Source of the DNA: Mastigamoeba balamuthi
Lineage: Eukaryota; Evosea; Mastigamoebida; Mastigamoebidae
Length of the DNA: 64,000 nt
Assembly (NCBI GenBank): GCA_902651635.1
Contig: CACRSC010000002.1
Span: 595,134-659,133, forward strand
Reading direction: 5' to 3'
Position numbers and translations under genes: made by a program. Positions 11,227-23,879 of the stretch are shown here, one piece after another; the first letter of the stretch is position 1; each line of letters begins with the position of its first letter. The notes beneath the pieces were generated by a model. The model did not search any database. It saw nothing but the letters and a program-made list of their open reading frames with translations, and was not told the DNA's origin.

Positions 11227-14200
11227 ATGAACAAGCTCATCGTGGCCGCCGTGCTTCTGCCGGCGCTCGGCCTGACTAACTACGTCCCGCCGGCCGAGTG
11301 GCCCCTGGTCTTCATGCCGTACAACGCGTCGGACCCGTACCCCACCGCCTACGAGCGCGCCGCGACGTTCTGGTACTCGGTCTTCCGCGTGTCGTTCGCT
11401 CGGACCGCCGTGGGCACGTACCTCAACCTCAACACCGACCTCTTCTCGTCGACCGCCCTCCCCATCGGCACCGTCGACGTCCTCGGCCCCCGCCGCATGG
11501 GCCTCAACACCCTCCGCGGTGCCCGCTTCCACGCCTTCGATCGGTGCGCCCACATCCCCTTATTTCATTTTTAGCACGTTAAATCGGACCACGCTTTCAT
11601 TTTATCCTTAAGAATTAAGAAATTGTGAGAGCGCGCGCCTGCGGCAGCACGCGGGCTTGACGGGCCCAAAGATATCATGCACCCACCACATGCGCCCTTG
11701 TACTTGGGGGCTGTTCAGTCTTAACGCGCTTTCGTTTTATTTTTTGAGTATGCCCAATTTCGCTTTTTCTTTCTTAAAATTGAAATTGAGATAGCGAGCA
11801 ATCTCCACCGTGGTCCTCCATCAGATTTAAGGCGGCGTACCACCGCGTAAGTGGGGGGAGGGTAGAGGGGAGGGTGGTGGGGGGTGGGGTGCGGAGGGCT
11901 GACTCGTTTCCTCACAAGGACCCTACTCCGTTTCTCTTACGCCCGACGGCTTTTACTACTCCGGGCCAGATTTTTTTTCTAATAAGCAATTCAAACGCCG
12001 TAGTTTCAACCACTGCCTCAACGCCGCGGGGAGCTCGATGGCCGCGTCGAACATGACGTCGCAGATGACCGACTGCTCGGGCACCGCTGCCACCACTCGC
12101 TGGGCCAACTGGCTGCTGGCCACGACGGACCTGAGCAAGGTCAAGGAGCCATCGTATGCCAGGCCCTTCACCCCGCTCGGCTGGCACCCCCTCTACGCCC
12201 CCCGGCTCGCCATCTGTACGCATTCGCTCCACACTATCTCTTCCTTTTCTTAGATTTTTCTTGGCTAAAATGGACCCACCTCCCCGCGCAGCCGATATCG
12301 TGTGCCAGGGCGCGTGGTCGTTCGTCTCCAACAAGTGGGGCGTGTGCGGCAGCAGCGACCGCCTCCAGGCACGCCCGTCATCAGTTTCATTTAATTCTAA
12401 TTTTCCTTACCTGCGCAGCTGCGTGATTCCGGCCTGGAGCTGTCGTGCGGTGGCACGTATGCCGTGGACAGCATAACGGGCAACGTGAACTCGTACTCGA
12501 TCTCGTGCCTGCAGACGGAGCTCGCCGAGGCCAGCTCGACGGTGGCCCCCACCTGGGGAGGCGAGTTCGCGGCGACGGCTGGCCACACGGTCAACAAGGC
12601 GGGCAATCTGGCGTACTTCATCAGTCTCTACGACGACCTCGCGGACGTGGTCCAGGTCATCATCGAGAACGAGACTGCGCCGATCGACGTGCCTGCGCTG
12701 TGGGGTGGCAGCAACTACATGTACGTCACCGCGCTGCCGATCTCGAGCTTCGCGGGCAAGAGCTGCGTCGGGTACAGGTTCAACGTGTCTAACACCGGCA
12801 CGGGCGCCTCGTACGTGTACCCGCCGTCGGGCTGGTTCATGACGACGGACCTCGGCACCTGCGAGGAGAACATCTGCGAGTGCGTCCACGGCGACGGCAC
12901 GTGCTGCTCCGACGGCTGCCACTTCGACACCGCCGGCACTGCCTGCGGTGCCTCGGGCAACGCCTGCATCCTGAACCCCACGTGCTCGGGCACCTCGGCC
13001 GTCTGCCAGGGCTCCTCGTTCGCCCCCAACGGAACTCTGTGCGGCGCTGCCAACCAGACCAACACGACGTGCGACGGCTACAACACGTGCGACGGCTTCG
13101 GCACCTGCCAGAACAACCACGCGGCCGCCGGCACGCTCTGCGGCAACACGGCGACGTCCTCGTGCCACAACTCGGACACCTGCGACGGCGCTGGCTCGTG
13201 CTCGTCGGGCAATCTCGTCGACGGCACCGTCTGCGGCGTCAACAACACCTGCCGCAGCGACCTGTGCGACGCCGGCACCTGCGTGACCACCGAGGCGGCC
13301 AACGGCACTGTCTGCGACAACGCTGCCGACGGCTCGTGCACGCTCAACTCCGAGTGTTCGTCGGGCACCTGCACCCCCGTGTACCAGCCCGCGTCGCACG
13401 TCTGCCTGACGGCCACTCCTGGCAACCCCTGCGATGTCGACGACCACTGCGAGGGCAATTCGTCGACGTGCGTCGCGCTGTACGCCCCGGAGAACTCGAC
13501 CTGCGGTAACGCGACGCTCTGCATCAACGCTCCTCTCTGCAATGCGCTCGGTGTTTGCCAGACCGCGGTCAACATGCCCGACGGCACCCACTGCGGCGAC
13601 GCCAACATCTCTCTGGGCTGCGACGCAGATAGCACCTGCCTTAGTGGTTCGTGCCAGGATAACGTGCAGCCCAACGGCCACGTCTGCCGTAACTCGTCGG
13701 ATGCCGATGGCTGCGACCCGGTCGAGGTGTGCAACGGTGTCAGCGCGACTTGCCCTGTGGATGTACCCTGCGTCGACTGTAGGCGCTACACCAGCTACTG
13801 GCTCTGTGACGCCCAGCCTGATTGCCAGTGGTGCGGCGAGTGGGGCTGCCAGAACCACTCAGCCACCGGCTGCCACGAGCCTGCCTGCGGGTCTTTCACC
13901 ACCAACAACACGGAGGGGAACTACCACAACGACTCGCACGTGTGCCCGTTCACTGGACTGCCCAGCGGTTCGCTCGAGGTTGTCACCCCCATCATCCGCA
14001 ACGAGACGATGATCCTGCGCGAGATCTGCTTCGTTGTCGACGTAAGCTCGAATGTCAACAGCTCTACGCTGGACACCACCACCTTCGACCTGCTGGTCGT
14101 CATCTACAACTCCTCGGCCTCGGGCACTGCTCCTGGCACCCTGCTGCTCGCGCGCCCCGTCAGTGTCCTGGTGGAGCACGTCGGACTCAACCTGGTGGTG

Positions 14201-16015
14201 ATCAACCTGACCACGACGATCTCCGAGTACTTCGCTCTCGAGGGTGGCGTGAGGCACTGGGTCGGCATCTCGTACTGCGACCACTGCCCGCATATCGACC
14301 TCGCCGTTCTCGAGTCTGGCCACAACACGTCGCTGGCCCGCAACCCTGGAGCTCCTGGCGTCGTCTTCCCTCCGGTCGTCGGCACCACCCCCACGGGCTG
14401 GGAGAACACCGACGAGCCGCTTGACATCTCGGTGGACCTGTTCATCGGCGTCTGCGGTGATGGCTTTGTCGCCGGCTCGGAGGATTGCGACACCACCGAC
14501 CCGCAGCTGTTCTGCGGCGACAACTGCATGTGCCCCGAGTACTCTGTCCCCTACCTGGGCGGATGCGCGTGCAACACCACGCTGCCCCAGCTCGACGGCC
14601 ACCACTTCATCGCGCCGCCGTTCATGGTGGCCGACTTCGTCACCGTCCCCGTCGACACCGTGGAGATTGGCGTGTTCCTGCCGCAGACGCAGCCGATTAG
14701 GACCGACGCGTGGGGCCGCATCGTGAACCCGCGTGACGGCAGCAACCTGACGCACTTCGACCGCTGGCCTCTGGAGCGCACGCCCTGCTGGCTGTACGGC
14801 GAGACCAACGCGACGGTGCTGGACCTCATCGCCTACGGCGCGCCGCTGGTGATCCCGTTCGACACGTACTACGCTCTGCGGTTCGCCGTTGAGATCACCT
14901 GGATGGAGAACGTCTCGATGTACCGCAACCCCTACGTCGACAGGCACATGACTGCCAAGCTGACCTTCGACATCATCGTCAACCGTCAGCTGTCGGTCTC
15001 GTCCAACTTCACTGTCATCGACTCGACTGTGCTGTGGGCGTACATCCGCCGTGGCTTCCTCGTCATCCCCGACACGGGCCTGCCCTACTTCGAGATCAAC
15101 CTTGAGACCATGGCCAAGGTCGACGGCATCTACGTCGAGAACGACTCGTTCTACTACATCGCGCACACTGGGTCCAAGATCTCGTGGATCTCCAAGCCCG
15201 AGCAGATCGAGTTCGACATCGAAGGCCACTCGATCATGCAGGCTTGGCGCTTCAACGTGTTCCTCAACAACACCGCTGTGTGCTCGCTGAGCAATTCGGA
15301 CAACTTCACGCTGGGCTACACGCTGATCGCCATCGAGGGCGACGTCTCTGCTGCCTCGCAGCGGATGGCGTTCTCGCTCGCCACGTCGGAGAACTGGTGC
15401 TCTGTCTCGAACACGACCGTCGCCCTCACGGCACAGATGACCACGTACGCCAGCTCGGACTACGTGCCCGCGCATGCTGCCAGGCGGTTCCTGCGCGGGT
15501 CCCACGTGTACGTTCTCGTCACCGTCCCGCCGCAGTACGGCATCACGACCACCGCTGTCAACCTGGTCGCCGCCGAGGTCTCTGGCGACGCGCTGCTGAT
15601 CTCCTCTGGCCCCGTCCCCGCCACGTGGCTGCTGACCAACCTGACGTGCCCTGGCACCCCCGCGAACGAGGTCTGCTACTCGGTCTACCTGCCGCACGAC
15701 GACCTGAGGGAGAACGCACAGCTGACGCTGCTCTCTCGTGTCTACGTCGACATCGCCACCAAGCGCCGTTCGGCCGCCGTCAACGCGCGCTCTGCCGTCG
15801 CTGGATCGCGCATCTTCCTGACGCCCAACAAGCCCGGAGTGAGGCCCGAGGGCGGAGCCGCTGCCCCCGGAACCCAGACGGTCGTCGTTTACCGTGTGAC
15901 TCCGGCGTTCCTCGCCGCTGTCGGCACGCTGGCGTCCATCTCGGTGCTGAGCATCGTCGCGACGGTCTGGTTCATCCGCAGCCGTCCTGCGTCGGCGTCG
16001 TACCGTCGCCTGTGA
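11227..16015 (+). CDS. Large Cys-rich surface protein with disintegrin-like repeats
   Basis: A type I membrane protein of about 1,400 aa. Exons are 11227-11543, 12004-12215, 12292-~12369 and ~12418-16015. The start gives a short signal peptide (MNKLIVAAVLLPALGLTNYV). A Cys-rich block at about 12,870-13,770 holds repeated modules of the form NGTLCG..NTTCDGYNTC, resembling disintegrin-like or variable surface-protein Cys modules. It is followed by a PSI-like segment (WLCDAQPDCQWCGEWGC). A beta-rich domain comes next, then CGDGFVAGSEDCD, which fits the DUF4215/Myxococcus Cys-rich repeat. The rest is N-glycosylation-rich. A single membrane segment (AFLAAVGTLASISVLSIVAT) and a short basic tail close the protein. 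Intron 3 appears to be GC-AG (CAG|GCACGC). It probably acts in adhesion or as surface coat; the ligand is unknown. Confidence 0.88.
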
Positions 16016-16798
16016 GACAGTCGCGCAGAATGACGCTGATCTCCACGTGCGATGGGCGGGGAGATTTGTGTCCTGACTCACGACCACAAAAGCAACCCAA
16101 CTCACATGGCCACAAAGCACATCATACACACGTCCTCCACCCAACACGTACATCACGTTCTCTTACACTCCATCACCAACGCACTCGTCACACGCTTCAA
16201 CGCCCCCACTCCTCGCCACCACAGCACCAGCCAACTCCCCCACATTCCACAAGAAGCCCATAGGAGACAACAAATGCCCACGTTGGTTGCAAGCACCTGC
16301 CTCAGTGTATTATTACTGCCTGAATAACAACTACAACTAACGAGATCTGCTTGTCTGCTTGGGCAAACACCGTCCTGTGTGTGCAGAGACAGACTGAGCT
16401 GAACCTGACCGTGCTTTCAAGTATAATAGAATCACGAAGAAGACTAACTCTCGGGAAAACGGAGGGGCAGAGGCACCTTTCCCCTATGAACTACTGCACT
16501 CTTCTGACGGGAATGTGTAGGGCCAGGAGTCACCGAGGCCGAGCCGGGTCGCAGTTGTCTGAAACTGTTAATCAAATAAGTGACTGAAGAAGCAGACTAT
16601 ATTCATTCATTTCGGAGTCATTCTTAGTTATTGTTCAATACTATTTAAAAAGTTGAACCTCCTGCTTACTGAAGCCTCATTGGAGCTGTAGCTTGGGATA
16701 CCTAACGTGGGTGTACACAGAGAAGAGACCTTCTCTCTTCTCTTCTTGGCCAGCTGGATCTTGACTATCTTTGTCAGTCAGTCACAGTAATGAAAAAA
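16016..16798. other. 3' flank and transition to AT-rich island
   Basis: Downstream of the surface gene the base composition falls from GC-rich to AT-rich by about 16,560. No ORF with recognisable features, tRNA or repeat was found. The sequence 16,560-16,798 sits just outside the terminal repeat of the 10-kb element. Confidence 0.5.
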
Positions 16799-17548
16799 GT
16801 ATTCAATTAACATTTAGTCATCATCACATTATATTCACTGAAGTGCTAAATTAGCACACGTAGTGCTAATTTTCCAGCACTGAAATTTGCACTAAATTTG
16901 TGATAACTTAGCACTAAATTTGTTTAGCACTTATGGTGCTTGTACAAGAAATGCAACATATGCATTTTGCACAAGATCTAGTTCTTTCAACATAAAAATC
17001 AATTATAACGATTCAAGTGGTTTAGTGATATAATATCAAAAAAAGATTAAATCAAATAATATAATGGAATTTTATGATTTATTCGTTTTCCTGCTGAAAG
17101 CAGGCACTGATGTGGCGTGTAGTGAATGTGATAATCTCAGGGGTAAGTGGGCTTGTTGGCGTCCATCAGCCAGGCGTGGCGTCGGCCTCTGATGGCTTTG
17201 GTCTGCCGGCTTCTGTAAAAGTCTGCAGTGAGAATTGCAATGGCTTAGCGATAATAGCGCATCTAGCGCAATAATCGCCAAGCAGTTGAAGTGTTTGAAA
17301 ATGCTTAATTGAGAAAATACAATAAGATAAAGAATGTGTGTGTTAATACCTGTGGTGCGTTGGCCATCTAGATGAGATGTTGCACTGTAGGATCTTCACG
17401 ATCTGCACAAGCAGCAGTGCCAGTTGCAGTGCACTTTCTTGGAGAAAAAGGGAATCATAAGGAAAATGCAGAAATTATAGAGAAATGGAACAGAAAATGA
17501 AGAGAAAAAAGGAAAACAATGTACCTGATCAATGCTACCCTGTGCATG
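16799..17548. repeat. Left terminal inverted repeat of the 10-kb element
   Basis: About 750 bases matching the reverse complement of 26,113-26,842 with scattered differences and small gaps. Shared landmarks are GAAGTGCTAAATTAGCACA near the outer end, CCTGCTGAAAGCAGGCACTG in the middle, and GTACCTGATCAAT at the inner end. Confidence 0.88.
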
Positions 17549-19140
17549 TCAATTACATTACATGCTGTAGCAGATTCAGTTCTGCTACATACTGCTATGC
17601 ATGCTTCACTATGTAGAATCGTGAAAGTGAATTACAGCAGTAGTGCATAGTGAAGCCTGTGTAGCTGTGCATAGTGGAATGGGATCTGCTACACTGCATT
17701 GCAAAGACCATAAAGCTATCTATGCATAGTAAGAGGCAGATCCACTATGCACTGTCACACAGGATCTGCTACACTGTGTTGCAGAGGTCCAACCACTACA
17801 TAGCATAGCAAAGACAAATGTAGCAGCATGTAGCAATGGGTGGGTCTGCTACACTGTGTAGCAGAGCCTATATAGCAATGTGTAGTGAAGGCTGATCCAC
17901 TACACAGTGCAGTAAAGGTATATATAGCAGTGCATTGAAGAAGCAATTGCATAGCTAAGTGTAGTGAAAGCTGTGTAGTGAGTAGTCTAGATTTTGCCAG
18001 CTGGCTGATTTGCACTTGATGTCATTTGTGCAGTGAGATAGTAATGCAGAAGGGATTAAGCAGAGCAGATGCATCAGGAACAGAAGTGCAAGATCAGAGA
18101 ACTAAGCAGTAAGTCAATCATATTTACATGCTATAGCAGATCCAGTTCTGTTACATACTGCTATGCATGCTCTGCTACATAGTGTAGCAGATGTGTATTA
18201 CAGCAGTGGTGAGTGTGATTATATGGTGAAGAGAGTGAATTTTTAGACAGAGAGATGATTTCCCCTGATATACTGATAACACAGAAGGTTCACTTCACTC
18301 TTCTTTTGTTCTGCGTGCACTGGCACACACCAGGGTATGACACATACCACAGAGTGCAGAAGGTGAGGAGGGCATGCGAGATCATGTGCACTCACTGGAG
18401 CATCACATCACCAGTATCACTAAGTGTATCAGCCTTGTAGAATGCACTAACCAGGCACTGACACGTGACACAGTACATCCTATTCTCACTTACTCACTTG
18501 GCCCTGGCTATCCACCCATGAGCAGAAGAACCCACTGTCATCTGTGACCAGTGTATAGAGAGACGAATGTGCTTATTCATCAGATAGAAGATGCTTGTGA
18601 TGTCCATTATATTGTACTGGTCATTAAAGATGTAGGGATTTGTGATAAGCTGAAAATGCTTCTTTTCACAGCCAAAGAACTACTTAATGACCACGTGGAT
18701 GCACAAGTAGAAGCAGTAGTGAAGCTCAGCAGAAGAGCCTTAGAGAGGCACATTGATCACATTAACATTCTGTAGCAGAAGCATGTATGCTATATGCCAC
18801 TACACAGACCTTTACTACACTGTAGCTGAAGCATAGATGCATAGTGTCATATTTTGAAAGGTGTGTAGCAGCAGTGTATAGTGGAGAATGTGTGTAGCAG
18901 CACATAGTAAACCCATATGTAGTGGCACATAGCAGAGGATGTGTGTAGTAGTGCGTAGCAGACCCACAACATGTAGCAGCATATAGTGGAGGATCTGAGT
19001 AGCTGTGTGTGTGTAGTGAACTGATGTGTAGTGGTGTGTAGCAGAGGTCATATGTAGTTGTGCATAGTGAACCCATGCATAGTGGTGTGTAGCAAAAGAC
19101 TGAGTCACAGCAGTGTGTAGCAGAGCTGTGTAGCAGCATA
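17549..19140. repeat. TGTAGCAG minisatellite region
   Basis: Degenerate short repeats with units such as TGTAGCAGTGCATAGTGGA are densest at 17,560-18,000, 18,125-18,220 and 18,770-19,140. Unit length wanders around 15-25 bases. The intervening 18,230-18,770 has no repeat and no convincing gene. Confidence 0.75.
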
Positions 19141-19343
19141 AGAGAAGGACAGAGCTGCAGGAGGCAGAAAGCAGCATAGAGAAGAGGTATAATCAGATCC
19201 TAGAACATCCAGAATCTGGAGACTACCTGGGGCCAGTGCTGAAAATGGTATAGCAGCCCCTGGAAGCCCTGCCTCTGGCCGCACCCCTAGGGCCCATAAC
19301 ATCTCAGCTGCATATTCCACGGGAAGTCCTTGCACTGTGGAAG

Positions 19344-20970
19344 TTGAAGGGCAAGATGACTGATGCCCAGATAGACCTGGTTGTGGCATCCATCAATGGA
19401 AAGAAGAGAGCCTCAGTCGCAGTCTCGAACTACATCAAGCAGGAGTGCAGTGAAGTAATACCACAGGTGGGGCCAGCTGTAGGAAAGAAGCTACACAGCA
19501 AGCATTTCCTACACAGTGTTATTGGCTGGCTTCACAGTGGTGGGAGGTGCTGCTGGACATCATGAGAAAGAAACAGCTGGAGCAACTGCAGAAAATCTGT
19601 CCAGAGAAAGCAGAGAATGGTGGCACAGAGAGAAGAAGACATTCAGAGTATGGTCCTTACAGGCCTTACGAATGTGCACAGCAGCCAAGAATTGATTACG
19701 AAAGGGCACTTGAACTGAATAGATTATGGTCACTTTTCCAATGATGCCTTATGCTATAACTACCTCTCTTGCCACTTTTCCAACAACATAGACAGATTTG
19801 GACTGCTGCCAGTTGTTTGTGCCCAGACACTGGAGTTCATACAGAGTGTCATCACAAAGACAGCATTGAGGAACACGTGCAATCCAGAGCTTTATGGAAC
19901 CTGGATGCATGTGGCTAGTACTCTAGCAGATGTCCAGCAGCACTTAATGGCAGCCAACTCCATTGTCTCTGAGCCCAAGAAGGCAACATCGTACAAGTGC
20001 CTGTACTACAGTCTGCCCCTTGTGGAAGGAGCAATTGCTGTTAGGCTCCTTCTGTATGAAAACAGGAAATGGTCAGAGAATCACGAGCCACTGATGAAGG
20101 ATGTCTTTGAATTTGGGAAGATAAAGTCTGTTCACAGCTCAGAAGTAAGACAGAATGTTCTGGTGCTGAAGGTGCCTTAAGGAATCGTCTGGGAGAACCG
20201 TTTCCCATGATGTACAGGAGCTTAACCCAAGTTGGGTGAAGGTTTTTCAGCATTCATTGAGTTGCTTGGAAGACTGTTCCCTTTGCAGTTTGGCACAGCT
20301 ACCAGACTCAGAGTGGGGCTTTCTATATCATTCCCAATTCATCACATCCAGAAATGAAGAACAAAGAAAGTGCATGTGACAAAGTACTGTGCTGCATGTG
20401 TAAGTGTGATAAGCCTATCATTGCAGGCAGCATTGCTAGGAATAGACGAGTTATCTGTCCAGCAGTAACAGACATCATTGTTGTTGCAACAGATTGGTTC
20501 ACCAAGAGGAAATCGTACAGGAACAACACTCTGTGCCACATGATAGGGTTCAACAACCCTGCTCAGTGCCACAACTGTGCACTGTGGTGTATTCCCCGGA
20601 GGGTATGACTCTTCTGTTGTTTATCACTTATCATTGTGCTATATCTCAATGAACAGGATCCAGACAGAAGGAGTTTGAAGAACAGCATCAGAGCCGAATC
20701 ACACTGATGATTGTCAGTGGGTACAGCAATATCAAGGAGTCCTCCCTCCAGTACAGCAAGCACTCCAGCAGGCAGTGTGCACCCAGTCCCGTTCAGGAGA
20801 ATGCAGAGGTATTCCTCCCTATCATCTCCAAGGGCTTGCTTCTGTATTCCTGTGGATCAATGAAGGACCCTAAGATGTTCAATGGGGTTGACACAGGAAG
20901 TACGTGGCTGACTGGGTACACCAACGTCAAGGTCAGAAGGTCAGCAGCAGATGGCACGATGTATAAATAA
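19344..20970 (+). other. Coding-like block inside the 10-kb element
   Basis: Several plus-strand open segments with protein-like composition lie here, at 19,344-19,744, 19,866-20,180, 20,354-20,608 and 20,707-20,970. One has clustered Cys (CCMCKCDKP), which may be a zinc-binding motif. I recognise no family. The block looks interrupted, so I treat it as a relic of the element's coding region and assign no function. Confidence 0.4.
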
Positions 20971-21003
20971 GTACTCGTACAGTGTGCAATGGACTCCCAG
21001 TGC

Positions 21004-21425
21004 ACTGGAGGAGATGGAGAGATCGGGCTTGCTGCCTGACACAGTACTAACTGCACTTCCTCACACAAATTCTATGCATGCAGGTTCATGAAGAACTCTG
21101 CACCTCCAGGTGCCATACGTGCTGTCCACGCCACAGCAGCAGCAGCATCAGGACCAATGGAATCCAGCCACTACTACCTTGTCACCTCCAGTGCAAGTGT
21201 CAGTATAAGAAACTGCAATAAGAGAAAAGATAAGCACAGTGGACCGTGAAAATGAAGAAGGTAGTAGTGGCTGGATTCCATTGGTCCTGGAGCTGCTGCT
21301 GCTGTGGCGTGGACAGCAGGTATGGCACCTGAAGGTGCAGAGTTCTCCATGAACCTGCATGCATAGAATTTGTGTGAGGAAGTGCAGTTAGTACTGTGTC
21401 AGGCAGCAAGCCCGATCTCTCCAGT
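21004..21425. repeat. Central palindrome of the element
   Basis: Arms 21,004-21,182 and 21,249-21,425 are near-perfect inverted copies around a spacer of about 65 bases. Landmarks are ATCGGGCTTGCTGCCTGACA against its complement, and CCAATGGAATCCAGCCACTA against its complement. It would form a long hairpin. Confidence 0.85.
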
Positions 21426-21483
21426 GATGAGGAGCAGCAGGTCAGCATTGACAAGTACCAGGAGGTGAACACCAGGGTGCACG

Positions 21484-22130
21484 ATGATGCAGCAGCAGCA
21501 GAGGAACGTGCAGCAGCAGAGAAGCAGCAGCACCATCGTGAACATGATGGGAAGGGCACGTGAGCTGCTGGCCTCCGTCCACCTCGAGCCATCAGCAGAG
21601 CAGGCAGCCCAGCCCTGCACGTTTGGAGATGTCAGGGCAGACATCAAGGGCCTGCAGATACTCAACACCACCACGTTCCGTGAACTGATTAACTGGTGGG
21701 CCCCTTCTCTCTCCATTTTCTGTAAAAAACACTCAAACATTTGTGTTTCAAAAGAAAAGGTTGAACATGCTGCAGCAGAGCGTGGACTCCAGCAGGCAGA
21801 TGAGAGACCTGACCCTCAGAAAGAAGATCCTGATCAGCATTCCTGGTATGTGCCTCTTTTTTGTGTGTTTAACACTACTTGTTAAACAGTTCCTGGATTG
21901 GACAACCTCCCTTCCGAGAGGGGCCCTTTCTTCAGTGCTCTACCTGTGATAATAACTAGGCACATTGTCGTGCAGATAGAGCAGTGGACAAAGGCCAACT
22001 ACGCTCCACTATACAAGGACCACCCTGAGTGGAAGTGCGTTTTTTCTTTACAGTTGTTTTTCTAACACTAACAATCAACAGGTTAAACGTCCAGATGCAC
22101 TTGAACGAGATCATTCAGGCAGTCTGACCT
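21484..22130 (+). other. ORF block copy 1 inside the element
   Basis: Coding-like segments include ELLASVHLEPSAEQAAQPCT, then FGDVRADIKGLQILN, then LTLRKKILISIP, with GT-AG-like boundaries between them. A diverged copy of the same order lies at 23,880-24,400. Gln/Glu-rich ends suggest a coiled coil. The family is not recognised. Confidence 0.45.
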
Positions 22131-22758
22131 TCTGAGTTTGTCACGTTCTTCGCAGAGAACCCCATGGTTCACAAGGGGATCTGTGAACACATTCAGGCCA
22201 TCTGGCAGAACCAGTGCTCCAATGAGTCGTGAGTGCCCCCTGTCGTTCCATTTTGGTGACTAACAAGTATAAACAGGAGGGGCAGGACGAGCTCAGCCTG
22301 TCCAGAGTCCCCACACATGGCAAGGGCCAAGAGGCCCAGATGCAGTACGATCTGTACCAGTTCTCAGGCTGTTCTTAATGCCATGGACCTGATGGATGAC
22401 ACCACACCTGCTGCCGAGACCGAGACTGCAGCTGCTCCTGCACCTGCTCCCACAGCAGAAGGGTCCCATGCCACTCACTGATTTTCCCTTACTGTTCATT
22501 ATGAACAGACTCTTCCTAAATTGAAGCTGCTCCCTCTCTCACAAGCTTCTTTCATCAAATTCAATGATTGGCTGATTCAATTCAATTTGTGATCTTGTGC
22601 ATGTAGTCATCAAGGATCAGGGCATACTCCTGGTCATCAACAACATCGACAATGGCACCAGCATGGAGAATCGATCAGGTCACAGTGTGATGTGACTCAC
22701 AAACAGAGACCACGACCTCGATCTTGTATGCATAATGCATCCTGTGGTGCACGTCATA

Positions 22759-23367
22759 TCACTGTTTCACCTCAGTGAAGGTAAGCTGCAAGTTGTGAGC
22801 TGTCAGATTTCTGTGAGTAGTGTGGTCCATATGCAGGTGAAAGATCTCAATTGGTGTGCAGTCAGCCACCGTGGTGATGTCAGTGTCAAGAGCACCACGG
22901 ACCTCCTCATACTCTGAAGGAACGTCAAGTAGACGAGGACACAGCCACTGGAGAGTGGCCATGCGGGCTTGCAGAGCAGAGTTGAGGGGGCTGTGCAGGT
23001 GCTCGAGAGTGTTGTTCATTGTGGAGATGCTGACAAGATGACCATTTACCTGGCATGGCCAGTGAGTGATGAGTGAGGATGCACCAACGCCTCGTGCAAG
23101 GTCAGCAATGCAAAAAGGGCATCCTTGTGGTTGACAGCAGGTGTGAGTCCACACGTGGCTGGGATATGTGCACTCAGGTCTGGTACTTGCTGATTGAGTT
23201 GGTGTTGTGTGCATTGGTTGTGCTGCTCTGTGAGTTGTGCCAGAGGCGTGGTGGCATTGTGGGGGGCTGTTGTATGTGATGGCTCTTTTATGTTTGTTCA
23301 GAGGAGGTACCCTTAAATGATCTTGCCCATTCAGATAAACACTCCTAAAAGGCACTGAACCTCCCAC
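22759..23367 (-). CDS. Unrecognised 202-aa ORF inside the element
   Basis: The longest uninterrupted minus-strand frame of the element. It is rich in His and Cys, with a CPFC motif and several HxH clusters (HNLQLTF, HLHMDHTTH). No signal peptide or membrane segment is seen. It does not resemble a family I know. Composition is more protein-like than the surrounding repeats, but I cannot rule out a chance ORF. Confidence 0.35.
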   Translation of the reverse strand: MGGSVPFRSVYLNGQDHLRVPPLNKHKRAITYNSPPQCHHASGTTHRAAQPMHTTPTQSASTRPECTYPSHVWTHTCCQPQGCPFCIADLARGVGASSLITHWPCQVNGHLVSISTMNNTLEHLHSPLNSALQARMATLQWLCPRLLDVPSEYEEVRGALDTDITTVADCTPIEIFHLHMDHTTHRNLTAHNLQLTFTEVKQ

Positions 23368-23879
23368 TTCTCTGAATGTTCCTTGCTTCTTTGTAAGAGA
23401 GGTTCAACTAGCAGGAGTTCCAATGCACCACTACAGCATTGTGCCTGCTAAAGCACTTCAGTGCATTTCACTATATAGCATAGCAGAAGGTACCCATGTA
23501 GCAGCATATAGCAGAGGTTCTGCAACATGCTCCTACACTTCAACACACTAATTCTTCAACTTAATCATAACCTCTATCAGACTTCCTTAATGCTGTCCCA
23601 TCCACCATACTATACTCACCTGTAACACACAGACAATGGTTCCACAGTGCAAATTTTTGCTTCTTTATAGATCTCACCCTTTCTTGATATTACTTTTGGA
23701 GTAGCTGCAGCTGCACAAGCCACAAGCTGTTGCTGCAGCACCATATCTCAGCAACAGTGAGTAATTTGAGGACAAGGTGCAGGAGGTTAACAAGAAGATC
23801 ACAGGAGGGGAATACAGGGGCACCTTATGTGTGTTGTAGTCAGATGAGGACTAGAGAAGGGCACTGCAGGAGAAGCAGC

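Noticed and set aside
13859-16156. 765-aa minus-strand ORF opposite the surface protein
   Set aside because: A shadow of the plus-strand gene: Val/Arg/Asp-rich composition, no domain, and the sense frame has signal peptide, Cys modules and membrane anchor.
17549-19140. TGTAGCAG repeats as a possible CRISPR-like array
   Set aside because: Units are short, degenerate and without uniform spacers; the context is a eukaryotic mobile element.
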